The translations under genes were made by a program, and so were the position numbers. Shown here piece by piece: positions 17,557 through 25,123 of a DNA stretch of 32,510 bases (within the stretch, counting starts at the first letter, position 1; each line of letters starts with the position of its first letter). The stretch spans positions 1 to 32,510 of the forward strand of contig JANYJI010000086.1 of the NCBI GenBank assembly GCA_025358525.1, read 5' to 3'. Source of the stretch: Chloroflexota bacterium (lineage in GTDB: Bacteria > Chloroflexota > Limnocylindria > Limnocylindrales > CSP1-4). Under the pieces are notes generated by a model that saw only the letters and a program-made list of their open reading frames with translations, had not been told where the DNA came from and did not search any database.

Positions 17557-18654
17557 ATGAAAACACTCATCGGCCTCACGGTCGCGAATTTCAAGAGCTT
17601 TACTCGGGACCGGGCCGCACTCTTCTGGACCTTCTTCTTCCCGGTCATGTTCGTGTTGCTCTTCGGTGTGCTCTTCTCGGGCAGCGGCGACAGCAAGGTC
17701 TCGGTCGGATGGGTCGATTTGGACGGTACGCGGGCGTCGGCGGGCGTCCGCGACGCCTTCAACAAGGTCCCATTGCTCAAGTTCCAGACCGGATCGCTCG
17801 AAGACCAGAAGGCCGCCATGCAGCGCGGCGACGTCTCGGCCGTCATCGTCATTCCAAAGGGCTTGCAAGATGCGCTGGTGGGCGTCAAGACCGGCCAGAA
17901 GAGATCCACCTCGATCGAGCTCTACACGGATCCGTCCAAGACGCAAACCACGCAAGTTGTGCAGGGCGCCGTTGCCCAGGTTTTGAACGGTATGAATCTG
18001 GCGCTGGCCGGCGGCTCCGAGGCAATTGCCGTAAACACGCTGACGCTGACCTCGACCAACATCTCGACCGTGGCGTATCTCGTCCCGAGCATCCTGGCCA
18101 TGGCCTTGATGCAGCTCGGCATCTTCGCCGCGGTTCCGCTGGTCCAGCAGCGCGAAAAGGGCATCCTCAAGCGCATGGGCGCCACGCCTCTCGAGCGCTG
18201 GAAGCTCGTCGCGAGCAACATCCTGCTGCGCCTGGTAATAGCCGCCCTCGATACCGTCTTGATAATCGGGGTCGGGATGGCCGTCTTCCACATTCAGATC
18301 GTCGGCAACGTGCTTCAGGCCGCGGGATTTGTCTTCCTCGGTGCCGGAGCCTTTCTTTCGCTCGGCTTCATGCTGGCGTCGTTCCTGAAGACCGAGGAGC
18401 AGGCGACGGGCGTCGTTCAGGTGGTTCAAATGCCGCTCATGTTTCTGTCGGGCATCTTCTTCCCGTTCGACTTCATGCCGGAGTTCCTGCGGGGCGTTGC
18501 TCGCCTCCTGCCGCTCACGTATCTGGGCGATGGGCTGCGCCAGAGCATGGTCAACGCCACACAGGTGGCACCGATCGCGCTCGACGCCGTGGTCCTCGCG
18601 GGCTGGCTCGTCGTCTGCCTTGCGATCTCGGCGCGTACTTTCCGCTGGGAGTAG
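17557..18654 (+). CDS. ABC-2 type transporter permease
   Basis: A 365-residue membrane subunit partnering the upstream ATPase. It has one N-terminal transmembrane helix (ALFWTFFFPVMFVLLFGVLF), then a large soluble loop of about 130 residues outside the membrane (including VGWVDLDGTRASAGVRDAF). Five C-terminal helices follow, starting near ISTVAYLVPSILAMALMQLG and including the MFLSGIFFPFDFMPEFLRG segment characteristic of ABC2_membrane_3/DrrB proteins. AGGAG lies seven bases before the ATG. Exporters of this type move drugs, lipids or polysaccharides; the sequence does not decide which. Confidence 0.94.
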   Translation: MKTLIGLTVANFKSFTRDRAALFWTFFFPVMFVLLFGVLFSGSGDSKVSVGWVDLDGTRASAGVRDAFNKVPLLKFQTGSLEDQKAAMQRGDVSAVIVIPKGLQDALVGVKTGQKRSTSIELYTDPSKTQTTQVVQGAVAQVLNGMNLALAGGSEAIAVNTLTLTSTNISTVAYLVPSILAMALMQLGIFAAVPLVQQREKGILKRMGATPLERWKLVASNILLRLVIAALDTVLIIGVGMAVFHIQIVGNVLQAAGFVFLGAGAFLSLGFMLASFLKTEEQATGVVQVVQMPLMFLSGIFFPFDFMPEFLRGVARLLPLTYLGDGLRQSMVNATQVAPIALDAVVLAGWLVVCLAISARTFRWE

Positions 18655-18758
18655 CCGGCTTCGATCCGTTGTGACTATATCGGCCGCGTCGGGTTCACCT
18701 GGGGCGGTCGACCTGTCTGCAGCGTGTGCGAGGGCGTTCGCGCCCCGAGCACCGACAT

Positions 18759-19280
18759 CTACCAGCGTTCGGTGTGAACGATCGTGTCGAAGGGCTTGCG
18801 GCCGCCCGCGCGCTTGGCCCAGGTGAGGGCTTCGGGATCGAGCGGGTACCCGAAGGAAAGCATGAACTCGCACCAGTGGTCGGCGGGGTAGCCGAGCAGT
18901 TCACGCGCCAGATCCTGGTTGTAGACCGTGGCCGGCACGCTGCCGATGCCGAGCTCCCAGGCAGCCAGGGTCATGTTCTGGGCCGCCCGGCCCAGGTCCC
19001 ACATGATCGAGTACGGGGCCTCGTTCGTTGCCGGGTCGGGTACGACCAGAGCGACGGCCACGGCCGCTCCCGCGATGTGGTCGGCGTACGGCCCGACCGC
19101 GGCCAGTTGCTGGAGATGGGCACTGTCCGTGCAGGCGACGAAATCCCAGTGCTGCTGGTTCTTGGAGCTGCCGGATCGGCGGCCGGCATCGAGGATCCTG
19201 CGCAGATGGTCGGGCTCGAGCGGTCTGTCCTCGAACTTGCGGATGGCGCGCGTCGTATCGATTGCCTGCCAGGTGTCCAT
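18759..19280 (-). CDS. Nitroreductase-family FMN oxidoreductase
   Basis: A 173-residue flavoprotein of the nitroreductase superfamily. The N-terminus has the FMN phosphate-binding pattern TTRAIRKFEDRPLEPDHL. SGSSKNQQHWDFVAC is the usual flavin-contact segment, and DLGRAAQNMTLAAWELGIGS marks the central helix. The C-terminal YPLDPEALTWAKRAGGRKPFDTIVH is typical of the short bacterial enzymes. GGAG six bases before ATG 19280 selects this start over upstream codons. Natural substrates are not predictable; family members reduce nitroaromatics, quinones or flavins using NAD(P)H. The neighbour downstream on the other strand is the ABC permease, with convergent ends. Confidence 0.92.
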   Translation of the reverse strand: MDTWQAIDTTRAIRKFEDRPLEPDHLRRILDAGRRSGSSKNQQHWDFVACTDSAHLQQLAAVGPYADHIAGAAVAVALVVPDPATNEAPYSIMWDLGRAAQNMTLAAWELGIGSVPATVYNQDLARELLGYPADHWCEFMLSFGYPLDPEALTWAKRAGGRKPFDTIVHTERW

Positions 19281-19370
19281 TTTTGTCTCCGTGGTGGGGT
19301 GCGAAAGCGGCCGGGACGTCCGGCCCGTGAGGTCAGTGGGGTGTGGGCGCATCGGCCGTGGGCGGCCCGC

Positions 19371-20573
19371 TCAGTTCGGCATGGTCGTTCGCTCGCGGGG
19401 CGGGGCCTTGCTCGCCAGCGCACCGAACCCGTACACCGGATCCGGGGGGCGCTCCACGACACAGGCGGCAGCGCGTTCGCCCGCGATTTCCGGCGCCACC
19501 GGCCCACCAAGAGAACTGGCGAAGAAGGCGGCGGTCTTGCGGCGGCAACCAGCGTCCTCGTAGAGCCACCTGTGTCCGGATTCCGGAAGGACCAGTGTCT
19601 CGACCCCTGGGTCGTCCTGGCGGCCTCGACCGTCCACTGCCGCGCGGGCGATGCGTTCGAGATGCTCCACCGGCACGCCGCGGTCCTGTGCTCCGTGGAT
19701 CAGGAGCAAGGGGCCCCGATACCGGCCGGCGGCGAGCGTGGCGCTCGCATCCTTCACCGAATGGCGTCTGGGTTTGAGCAGCATCGCTGCCGTGAACCAG
19801 GCCAGGGGCGTGGCGATCGGTTCGGGAATGCGCATCTCGGCCATTTGGAAGGTCTTGCGGGTCATGCGCACCAGATCGGCCGGGGCGGAGACGCTGACGA
19901 CGGCCCTGATCAAGGCTTCGTGCGAGGCGGCGACGATGGCGCCGGCGCCGCCCATGGAGTGGCCAAGGACGCCGACGGCCGAGACTTCGGGCCGGGCTGC
20001 CGCCCAGCGCACGGCCGCAGCGGTGTCAGCGGCGAACTCTGGGACGTTGATCGGAAGGGTCTCGTCGGGGCTGTCGCCGTGGCCGCGGACGTCGAAAACG
20101 AGGCAGTGGAAGCCGGCGGCGTGGAGGTATAGGACGTGGGCGAAGGTTCGACCCCGATTGGACTCCCAGCCGTGGACGACGACGATCGCGGGTCGGCGGT
20201 CGGGCGGGTCGGCGGCGGTGGTGGCGGCAGGCGGAGGCTCAGCCGTGGCTGTCGATGCGTTGGATCGGGCGCTAGCTCGTACCGTCTTCGGTGCTTCGTC
20301 CGGTTCGGCAGGTACGAACCAGCCGACCAGGTGGCGGTCGCCGGCCGGGATCTCGACCTGCTCGAAGGCGAGCCCATGCTCCGCGGGCGAGGTCTCGATG
20401 GGGCTGCGGTGTGGCAAGCCGACCCTCTCGCGGTAGCGGAGTGCGAACTGAAAGGCGGCTGCGATGCCCGTCAGGCCTGCGCCGACTGTGCCGACCGCGC
20501 CAAGTGCCGCAAGTTGGGGCCAGCGCACCGGTCTTGAACTTCGCTTCTTGAACATACGGGTAGGGGACTTCAC
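19371..20573 (-). CDS. Alpha/beta hydrolase, membrane-anchored
   Basis: A serine hydrolase of 400 residues. An N-terminal signal anchor (LAALGAVGTVGAGLTGIAAAF, about residues 22-42) precedes the hydrolase fold. AIVVVHGWESNRG gives the oxyanion loop, GVLGHSMGGAGA the nucleophile elbow with catalytic Ser, HGAQDRGVPVEH the Asp, and LPESGHRWLYED the His. An Ala/Thr/Pro-rich insertion of about 30 residues follows strand 3 (residues about 95-125), and a 50-residue extension follows the catalytic His. The family covers esterases, lipases and peptidases, so the substrate is unknown. The start may be GTG 20573 or ATG 20555; neither has a good ribosome binding site. Confidence 0.88.
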   Translation of the reverse strand: MKSPTRMFKKRSSRPVRWPQLAALGAVGTVGAGLTGIAAAFQFALRYRERVGLPHRSPIETSPAEHGLAFEQVEIPAGDRHLVGWFVPAEPDEAPKTVRASARSNASTATAEPPPAATTAADPPDRRPAIVVVHGWESNRGRTFAHVLYLHAAGFHCLVFDVRGHGDSPDETLPINVPEFAADTAAAVRWAAARPEVSAVGVLGHSMGGAGAIVAASHEALIRAVVSVSAPADLVRMTRKTFQMAEMRIPEPIATPLAWFTAAMLLKPRRHSVKDASATLAAGRYRGPLLLIHGAQDRGVPVEHLERIARAAVDGRGRQDDPGVETLVLPESGHRWLYEDAGCRRKTAAFFASSLGGPVAPEIAGERAAACVVERPPDPVYGFGALASKAPPRERTTMPN

Positions 20574-20649
20574 GCGCGCCAGGCTGTCAAGAGCAAGCCT
20601 CGAACAGATTGTGGGGAGGGCGTCCTACAGGCTCAACGAGCCGGGCCGG

Positions 20650-20655
20650 TAGACT
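20650..20655 (+). promoter_or_regulatory. -10 element for leaderless DnaJ-domain mRNA
   Basis: TAGACT exactly six bases before ATG 20662, with no Shine-Dalgarno. Confidence 0.55.
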
Positions 20656-20661
20656 GATCTG

Positions 20662-21459
20662 ATGCCGCGAAACCCATTCTCCGTACTAGAGCTTCCTCTA
20701 GACGCTACCGCCGACGCCATCAAGGCGGCCTGGCGGCGTCTCGCGCGGCAGCATCATCCTGATGTCACAAGTGGCGATCCGGCGGTGGAGAAGCGAGCCA
20801 ACCGCACCATGGCCGAGATCAACGCCGCCTATCACGAGTTACGCGATCCGAATAAGCGGCGACTGCATCGAGAGGCGGCCGCGCGGGCGGCTCGAACAGC
20901 CGGTGCGGCTGGCGTAGGGGGCGCGGCGGGTTCTGGCGGTGCGGCGGGCAGAGGTGGCGCGGCGGGTGCTGGCACTCCGGCCGGAGCGCACTCGGCCGGC
21001 TGGGGGCACGGTCAGCCGCGGAGTGCCCCGATAACTAACGCTCGCCCCGTCACGGCTCGGATCGACACCAGCGCGCTCCTGCGGCCCCGCAACGGCGTCT
21101 CGGAGCCGCTCGATCGGAGTCAACTGCCAGGCCTGCCACCCCGGCCGCGTTCGGCCGAGGAGCACGAACCTCCCAGAGCCTCGACGCCCACCGGGCCGAC
21201 GTCGCGGCGCCGTGGCCCGACACTGGAGGCAGAACTGCCGACGTTGGCCGAGGCCGTGAATGAGAGCCTCAGGTTCGGCAAGTTCGCGGGCCTGACCCTT
21301 GGCGAAGTGGCGGCAGTGGAGCCGTCCTATATCGATTGGATCGTGCGAACGATCGACCGTGATCCCGACATCTCGCGAGCGGCACGGGTCGTCCTGCGCC
21401 ACCTCACATCGGGCCAGGTCCGGCGCCCTCGACTGGACTCGTTCGTTCAGAGGGGCTGA
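20662..21459 (+). CDS. DnaJ-domain protein with C-terminal FGK(F/Y)xG domain
   Basis: A 265-residue protein with a J-domain at residues about 4-70 (NPFSVLELPLDATADAIKAAWRRLARQHHPD, with the HPD tripeptide that stimulates Hsp70 ATPase). A Gly/Ala-rich linker follows (repeats of GGAAG, about 80-115), then a Pro/Arg-rich region. The C-terminal domain of about 55 residues (LRFGKFAGLTLGEVAAVEPSYIDWIVRT) resembles the small FGKYKGxxLxEIxxxDPxYLxW module known from exonuclease-associated and DUF3820-like proteins. It lacks the zinc-finger and substrate-binding domains of DnaJ itself, so it is a specialised J-protein, not the main co-chaperone. The start is fixed by the -10 box TAGACT six bases upstream. 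Confidence 0.87.
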   Translation: MPRNPFSVLELPLDATADAIKAAWRRLARQHHPDVTSGDPAVEKRANRTMAEINAAYHELRDPNKRRLHREAAARAARTAGAAGVGGAAGSGGAAGRGGAAGAGTPAGAHSAGWGHGQPRSAPITNARPVTARIDTSALLRPRNGVSEPLDRSQLPGLPPRPRSAEEHEPPRASTPTGPTSRRRGPTLEAELPTLAEAVNESLRFGKFAGLTLGEVAAVEPSYIDWIVRTIDRDPDISRAARVVLRHLTSGQVRRPRLDSFVQRG

Positions 21460-21502
21460 GGCCGGCTGACACGGAGCCAGCAGCACGCCGCAGCCAAACG
21501 AA

Positions 21503-21533
21503 ACGGCTCGCCCAGAAGGCCCGGACGAGCCGT
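21503..21533 (+). terminator. Stem-loop after the DnaJ-domain gene
   Basis: acggctcg pairs with cgagccgt (8 bp, 15-base loop), 44 bases after the stop codon. The T-tract is poor, so it may be a weak or Rho-assisted terminator. Confidence 0.45.
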
Positions 21534-21880
21534 TCGGCCCCTCAGTGGGGCATGACCTAGCCGCTGTAATAGAAGGCCATACGGGCCGACAGTCCTGGCT
21601 GCTCGGGTCGTGGTCGGATCCTGCAACCCCCTCGTACGAACGCCCATTCGTCTCAAAAACGGGGGTCGCGATGGATCCGGCCCGTGTCCGACGCCCCTGG
21701 CACCTTCGTGTACCGGTATCAGCGGCAATTCCTACCCTAAAGCGTGGCCGTCGAACTGCAATGACCCGAGTAGCCGGGACAGAACAGCCATGAAGTTCGG
21801 CGCGTTCTGGCACCGCAGGTTGCGCCCTCGACCTGAAGGGCATGGAGCGGCCGCGCCTACTCATCCTGGCCGAGCCGCGC
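21534..21880. other. Intergenic region with no supported gene
   Basis: I see no gene, RNA or repeat here. Short open frames exist on both strands, but none has a start signal or recognisable content. Confidence 0.5.
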
Positions 21881-21886
21881 TACCAT
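21881..21886 (+). promoter_or_regulatory. -10 element for leaderless DinB-family mRNA
   Basis: TACCAT six bases before ATG 21893, with no Shine-Dalgarno. Confidence 0.55.
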
Positions 21887-21892
21887 CGCCCC

Positions 21893-22381
21893 ATGTACGA
21901 AGACGGCCTTTCCTTCCTCGACGAAGAACGCGATGCATGGCGACCCTTTGAGGCCCTGCTCGAACTGACCGACGAAGAGCTGGAGCGGCCGCTCAACGGC
22001 GCCCATGGCTGGACCGGCCGGGACCTGATGGCCCACATGAGCGTGTGGATCGAGTGGTGGCTCAACATCGCCCGCGAACTTGCCGTTGGGCCTAACAGCC
22101 AGACCTACGATCAGCTGCAAGAGATCGGCCGCGACTGGGCCAACCAGGGCGACGTCCTGAATGACCGGTACCAGGCCGAATGGGCCGCGCTGCCGATGGC
22201 AGAGCTGCGCAGCCGCTTCTCCACGCTGCCGGGCGAGTTGCGGGGCTACCTGACGGTCGTTCCGGAATCTCGCTGGCTCAAGGACTCGGCGCACCTCAAG
22301 TCGTTGTTCGTCAACACAACCGAGCACTACGCCGATCACCAGGCCGAGCTTCAGGCAATCACCGCCACCGCCGGACGCTGA
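21893..22381 (+). CDS. DinB-fold metal-dependent protein
   Basis: A 162-residue four-helix-bundle protein of the DinB/YfiT/mycothiol-dependent maleylpyruvate isomerase superfamily. The putative metal ligands are placed as in the family: H48 in GRDLMAHMSVW and H145/H149 in TEHYADHQAEL. Members bind a divalent metal and act as thiol-dependent transferases or DNA-damage-induced proteins of unclear chemistry; the specific reaction cannot be read here. The frame is open upstream to 21842, but ATG 21893, with TACCAT six bases before it, is preferred. It converges on the thioredoxin operon, with two hairpins between. Confidence 0.82.
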   Translation: MYEDGLSFLDEERDAWRPFEALLELTDEELERPLNGAHGWTGRDLMAHMSVWIEWWLNIARELAVGPNSQTYDQLQEIGRDWANQGDVLNDRYQAEWAALPMAELRSRFSTLPGELRGYLTVVPESRWLKDSAHLKSLFVNTTEHYADHQAELQAITATAGR

Positions 22382-22461
22382 GCCAGCCAGCGGGACCAGC
22401 GCCCCTCGCCCGTCACGATCCGCCCGGTCTAGCGACGGCCGGCAGTCCCGATCGTTAAAAC

Positions 22462-22496
22462 ACGACCCCGGCCTGAGGGGGTTAGGCCGGGGTCGT
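22462..22496 (-). terminator. Strong intrinsic terminator of the ArsR-thioredoxin operon
   Basis: A perfect 13-bp stem (acgaccccggcct with aggccggggtcgt) and a nine-base loop. On the minus strand it is followed by GTTTTAAC, the expected U-run for leftward transcription. It may also stop rightward transcripts from the DinB gene. Confidence 0.8.
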
Positions 22497-22501
22497 AAGA
22501 C

Positions 22502-22522
22502 CGGAGCCGAGGGGGGGCTCCG
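22502..22522. terminator. Second hairpin downstream of trxA
   Basis: cggagcc and ggctccg form a 7-bp stem with a G-rich loop, 31 bases beyond the trxA stop. It lies ahead of the larger terminator in the leftward direction. Confidence 0.4.
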
Positions 22523-22553
22523 TTGGGTATTCGATTTAGGCCGAGCGAGTTGC

Positions 22554-22895
22554 TCAGCCGACGGGCTTAGCGTACTGCGAAAGTCCGAATCTTGCTTCGA
22601 ACTGTTCGGCCGGCATGGCACCTACAACGGCCATCGGCTGTTGGCCGGGACGGAAGAATGCGATCGTGGGCAGCGTCATGATCTGGAGTGATTGCGAGAC
22701 TCCCGGGTTCGCGTCGACGTCCATTTTAACGACATCGATTGAGTCCCCGTACTTCTCAGCGATCTTTTCGAGTTCCGGTGCCACCATGCGGCACGGTCCG
22801 CACCAGGAAGCCCAAAAGTCGACGATTACCGGCCGCTTCGCGTTGAGGACGACTTCCTCGAAGGTCTCGTCGGTGACTGCTTTAACTTCGGCCAT
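22554..22895 (-). CDS. trxA: Thioredoxin
   Basis: A 113-residue thioredoxin, a cytoplasmic dithiol reductant. FWASWCGPCRMVAPEL holds the active-site pair C32/C35; D26 (buried Asp) and the cis-Pro segment MTLPTIAFF are present. The C-terminus is slightly longer than classical thioredoxin 1 and ends in an atypical GLSQYAKPVG tail. It is the second gene after an ArsR-type regulator, with 16 bp between, and AAAGGA lies upstream of the ATG. The arrangement suggests redox- or metal-responsive expression. Confidence 0.96.
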   Translation of the reverse strand: MAEVKAVTDETFEEVVLNAKRPVIVDFWASWCGPCRMVAPELEKIAEKYGDSIDVVKMDVDANPGVSQSLQIMTLPTIAFFRPGQQPMAVVGAMPAEQFEARFGLSQYAKPVG

Positions 22896-22911
22896 CGGGC
22901 GATGGTCCTTT

Positions 22912-23235
22912 CTACGTAACCGTCTGGGCCGGCGCGAGAGGGCGTCCGGCGATGGATTGGAGCAGCCGACACGCCTCGAGGATGCGCGGATCCGCGATGC
23001 GGTAGTAGATCGCGTTGCCGTCCCTTCGAGTCAGGACGAGACCTGAGTTGCGCAAGACCGCTAGATGCTGGCTCATGTTCGGAACGTGGCAGCCGACGCG
23101 TTCGGACAGTTCGCGCACCGATAGTTCGCACTCGGCTAGGGACTGCAGGACGCACAGACGCTTCGGATCGGCCAGAGCCTTGGCCACTGCCGCGCTCCGC
23201 TGCCTGGCTACGTCAAGATCACCCACATCGAGCAT
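22912..23235 (-). CDS. ArsR/SmtB-family transcriptional regulator
   Basis: A 107-residue winged-helix repressor. The HTH is ELSVRELSERVGCHVPNMSQHLAVLRNSGLVL and the wing is TRRDGNAIYYRIAD. The classical alpha3 metal motif (ELCVCDL) is replaced by ELSVREL, so it is not a standard arsenite sensor; Cys at 28, 36, 49 and near the C-terminus could support thiol redox or other metal sensing. Known ArsR-like redox regulators of thioredoxin genes (RexT in Nostoc) are a possible parallel. ATG 23235 is preferred over an upstream TTG at 23262 because TATATT lies six bases before it. It is cotranscribed with trxA. Confidence 0.9.
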   Translation of the reverse strand: MLDVGDLDVARQRSAAVAKALADPKRLCVLQSLAECELSVRELSERVGCHVPNMSQHLAVLRNSGLVLTRRDGNAIYYRIADPRILEACRLLQSIAGRPLAPAQTVT

Positions 23236-23241
23236 GGCGAG

Positions 23242-23270
23242 AATATACAACAGCTTGCGCAATTACGCAA
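23242..23270 (-). promoter_or_regulatory. ArsR-trxA promoter with overlapping operator
   Basis: On the minus strand, a -35-like TTGCGT (23265-23270) and a -10 TATATT (23242-23247) are 17 bp apart, and the ATG follows after six bases. An inverted repeat TTGCG-N6-CGCAA (23255-23270) covers the -35 and the adjoining spacer. This is where an autorepressing ArsR dimer would be expected to bind. Confidence 0.6.
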
Positions 23271-23395
23271 GGAGTAGGGACGGTACCCCCGGGCAGGTCG
23301 GCCCCCACGTGTCTGTCGCGGCCGGGCCAGGGTCGAACGCTCAGGTTGCCGCTGCCTGGGCTCACGTTCGGCCGATCGAGACGGCGCGTTTTGGC

Positions 23396-23401
23396 TACGA
23401 T
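23396..23401 (+). promoter_or_regulatory. -10 element for leaderless mRNA of the gene at 23408
   Basis: TACGAT six bases before ATG 23408, with no Shine-Dalgarno. Confidence 0.5.
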
Positions 23402-23407
23402 GGCGGC

Positions 23408-25111
23408 ATGGAAGACGACGGCGCATTCGGGGGCGGACCCGGCGGCAGGTCCGGCGGTGGCCTGGGTCCGGGCATGGACGCGAGCCAGTTGCAAAGCCTC
23501 GCGGGCGCCCTGGGTCTCGGCGGCATGCCGGGCCAGGATGCCCGAGACCCGCGTGGGACGCGTGTCGGCGGCCGCGATTCTCGCGACGTTCGAACGCAGA
23601 CCGGCCTCGACACGGCCCGCGACGGAAAGGGCGCGAAGCTTGAGACTATCGAGATCCACGGCGAGGGCCGACTGGCCGGCCCGAACACGACTCTGGAGCC
23701 GGCGGCGGTCGGCATCGACTCGGCAGGACTGACGCTCCAAATCGGCTCCGCCCGACCCATCCGGGCCGGCTATCGCGACCTGAGCCTGATCGCGATCCAG
23801 CAGTCGACCGTGCTGATCGTCCTTGGCGACGGCCCAGACGCCATGCGCTTGATCCTCGAAAGGTTCGCCGATCGGATTGGGCCGATGGTTCGGCTGCTGC
23901 GGGAGCTTCGACTCAAGCAACGCCTGAGCGACGGTCTGGTCGAGGTTCCAGACGAACCAGCCGAACTGGTGGAGTTCGCCTGGACGCCCACGCGGGGCCC
24001 GCTCGGTCCCGGCCCGGATGGACCCGCCACGGCGACCACGGGCGTGGGGCAGCTCGTGATCCATTCATGGGGTTTCGTGGTCTGCCCGCTGGACGAACAC
24101 GCAACCTGGATCCACTTCCGACGGGCTTCAATCGTGACGGTCACGCTGCCGAGCCCGGGCGAGGTGGCGGTTGACGGGGCGCCGGGCAGGCTGACGCTGC
24201 GCGGCTTGGGGCCCGCCGCGACGCGCTTCCACGATCGGCTGGAGAAGCTGCGCGACGGTGCGTTTGCGGACGCCGCGGGTTTCGTCGCACAGCTGATGCC
24301 AGACGCCCCGTTCGGGGTGCGACAGATGGCGTCGGATCTGCTGGTTGACGGCCGACCCACCCGTCACGATGCCTTCGGGGATGCCGGCTGGCCGGTCGTC
24401 GAGACCGCGGTCCTGGGCGAGCCGACCTTTGCCGAAAGCTACCGGTCGCTGTGTTCGACTGCCGGTTCGGCTGCGCCTCGATGGGTCGCGATGTCGCCCG
24501 AGGCTCCCGGCGGAACGGTGCCCAAGATCTGGTTCCTGATCGCGCTGCCCGGCAACCTGGTGGCGATGGAGCTGGTCACGGCCGGTGCCCATGCCACGTA
24601 CTTCTTCCGGGTCATACCTCCGGCGCAGTATCAGGGAGGGCCGCCGGATAAGCTCGGCATCGCCGCCGAAAAGGCGGTCCGCGACATCAGCGAGGCCCTC
24701 GTTGACTGCCGCTTCCTGCGTGAGCCGATGGCCCTGCCGGCCGACCAGCTACGATTGCCGAAGTACCTGCGCTATCGACTCGCCCTCGCAGTGCTGCCGA
24801 GTCTGGCCTGGGCGCGAGGCAGATTTGTCGCGCGGATCGTTCACCGCGATCCGACCAGTTGGTCGGCGGCCGTGGCGGACCTGGTCCGCTGGCACGCGAT
24901 TGCCCGGGACGAGGCAGCGGAGTGGCCCGGCCGCGGGGCTCAGGAATCGCAGATCGGCGAGGTCGGTGGCGATGACGGAGAGGCCGGTGACGCGGGCATC
25001 GACAACGAAAGTACAGCCGGGGTGGCCGGGGGAGACTTGGCCGACTCGGCAGCCCCAGCCGCTGACGACGCTTCAACGACGAAATCCAGGCCTTCGGGCA
25101 CCTTGGGCTGA
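23408..25111 (+). CDS. Large conserved-looking protein of unknown function (two PH-like segments)
   Basis: A 567-residue soluble protein that I do not recognise. The first 60 residues are Gly-rich and disordered (FGGGPGGRSGGGLGPG). Two regions share a pattern of short beta strands closing with an amphipathic helix, reminiscent of tandem PH-like domains: about residues 90-175 (SAGLTLQIGSARPIRAGYRD to RLLRELRLKQRL) and 215-295 (GQLVIHSWGFVVCPLDEHAT to HDRLEKLRDGAF). A further domain to about residue 500 is rich in aromatics (KIWFLIALPGNLVAMELV; LRLPKYLRYRLALAVLPSLAW), and an acidic Gly/Ala/Asp tail ends the protein. A zinc-ribbon gene follows 12 bp downstream, so the two are probably one operon. 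The PH-like assignment is by pattern only. Confidence 0.8.
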   Translation: MEDDGAFGGGPGGRSGGGLGPGMDASQLQSLAGALGLGGMPGQDARDPRGTRVGGRDSRDVRTQTGLDTARDGKGAKLETIEIHGEGRLAGPNTTLEPAAVGIDSAGLTLQIGSARPIRAGYRDLSLIAIQQSTVLIVLGDGPDAMRLILERFADRIGPMVRLLRELRLKQRLSDGLVEVPDEPAELVEFAWTPTRGPLGPGPDGPATATTGVGQLVIHSWGFVVCPLDEHATWIHFRRASIVTVTLPSPGEVAVDGAPGRLTLRGLGPAATRFHDRLEKLRDGAFADAAGFVAQLMPDAPFGVRQMASDLLVDGRPTRHDAFGDAGWPVVETAVLGEPTFAESYRSLCSTAGSAAPRWVAMSPEAPGGTVPKIWFLIALPGNLVAMELVTAGAHATYFFRVIPPAQYQGGPPDKLGIAAEKAVRDISEALVDCRFLREPMALPADQLRLPKYLRYRLALAVLPSLAWARGRFVARIVHRDPTSWSAAVADLVRWHAIARDEAAEWPGRGAQESQIGEVGGDDGEAGDAGIDNESTAGVAGGDLADSAAPAADDASTTKSRPSGTLG

Positions 25112-25123
25112 TAGGAGCGGACG

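Noticed and set aside
15453-18873. Long minus-strand frames (528 and 526 codons) across the acetyltransferase and ABC genes
   Set aside because: They overlap well-supported genes on the other strand and read as Arg/Asp/His-rich mirror sequence.
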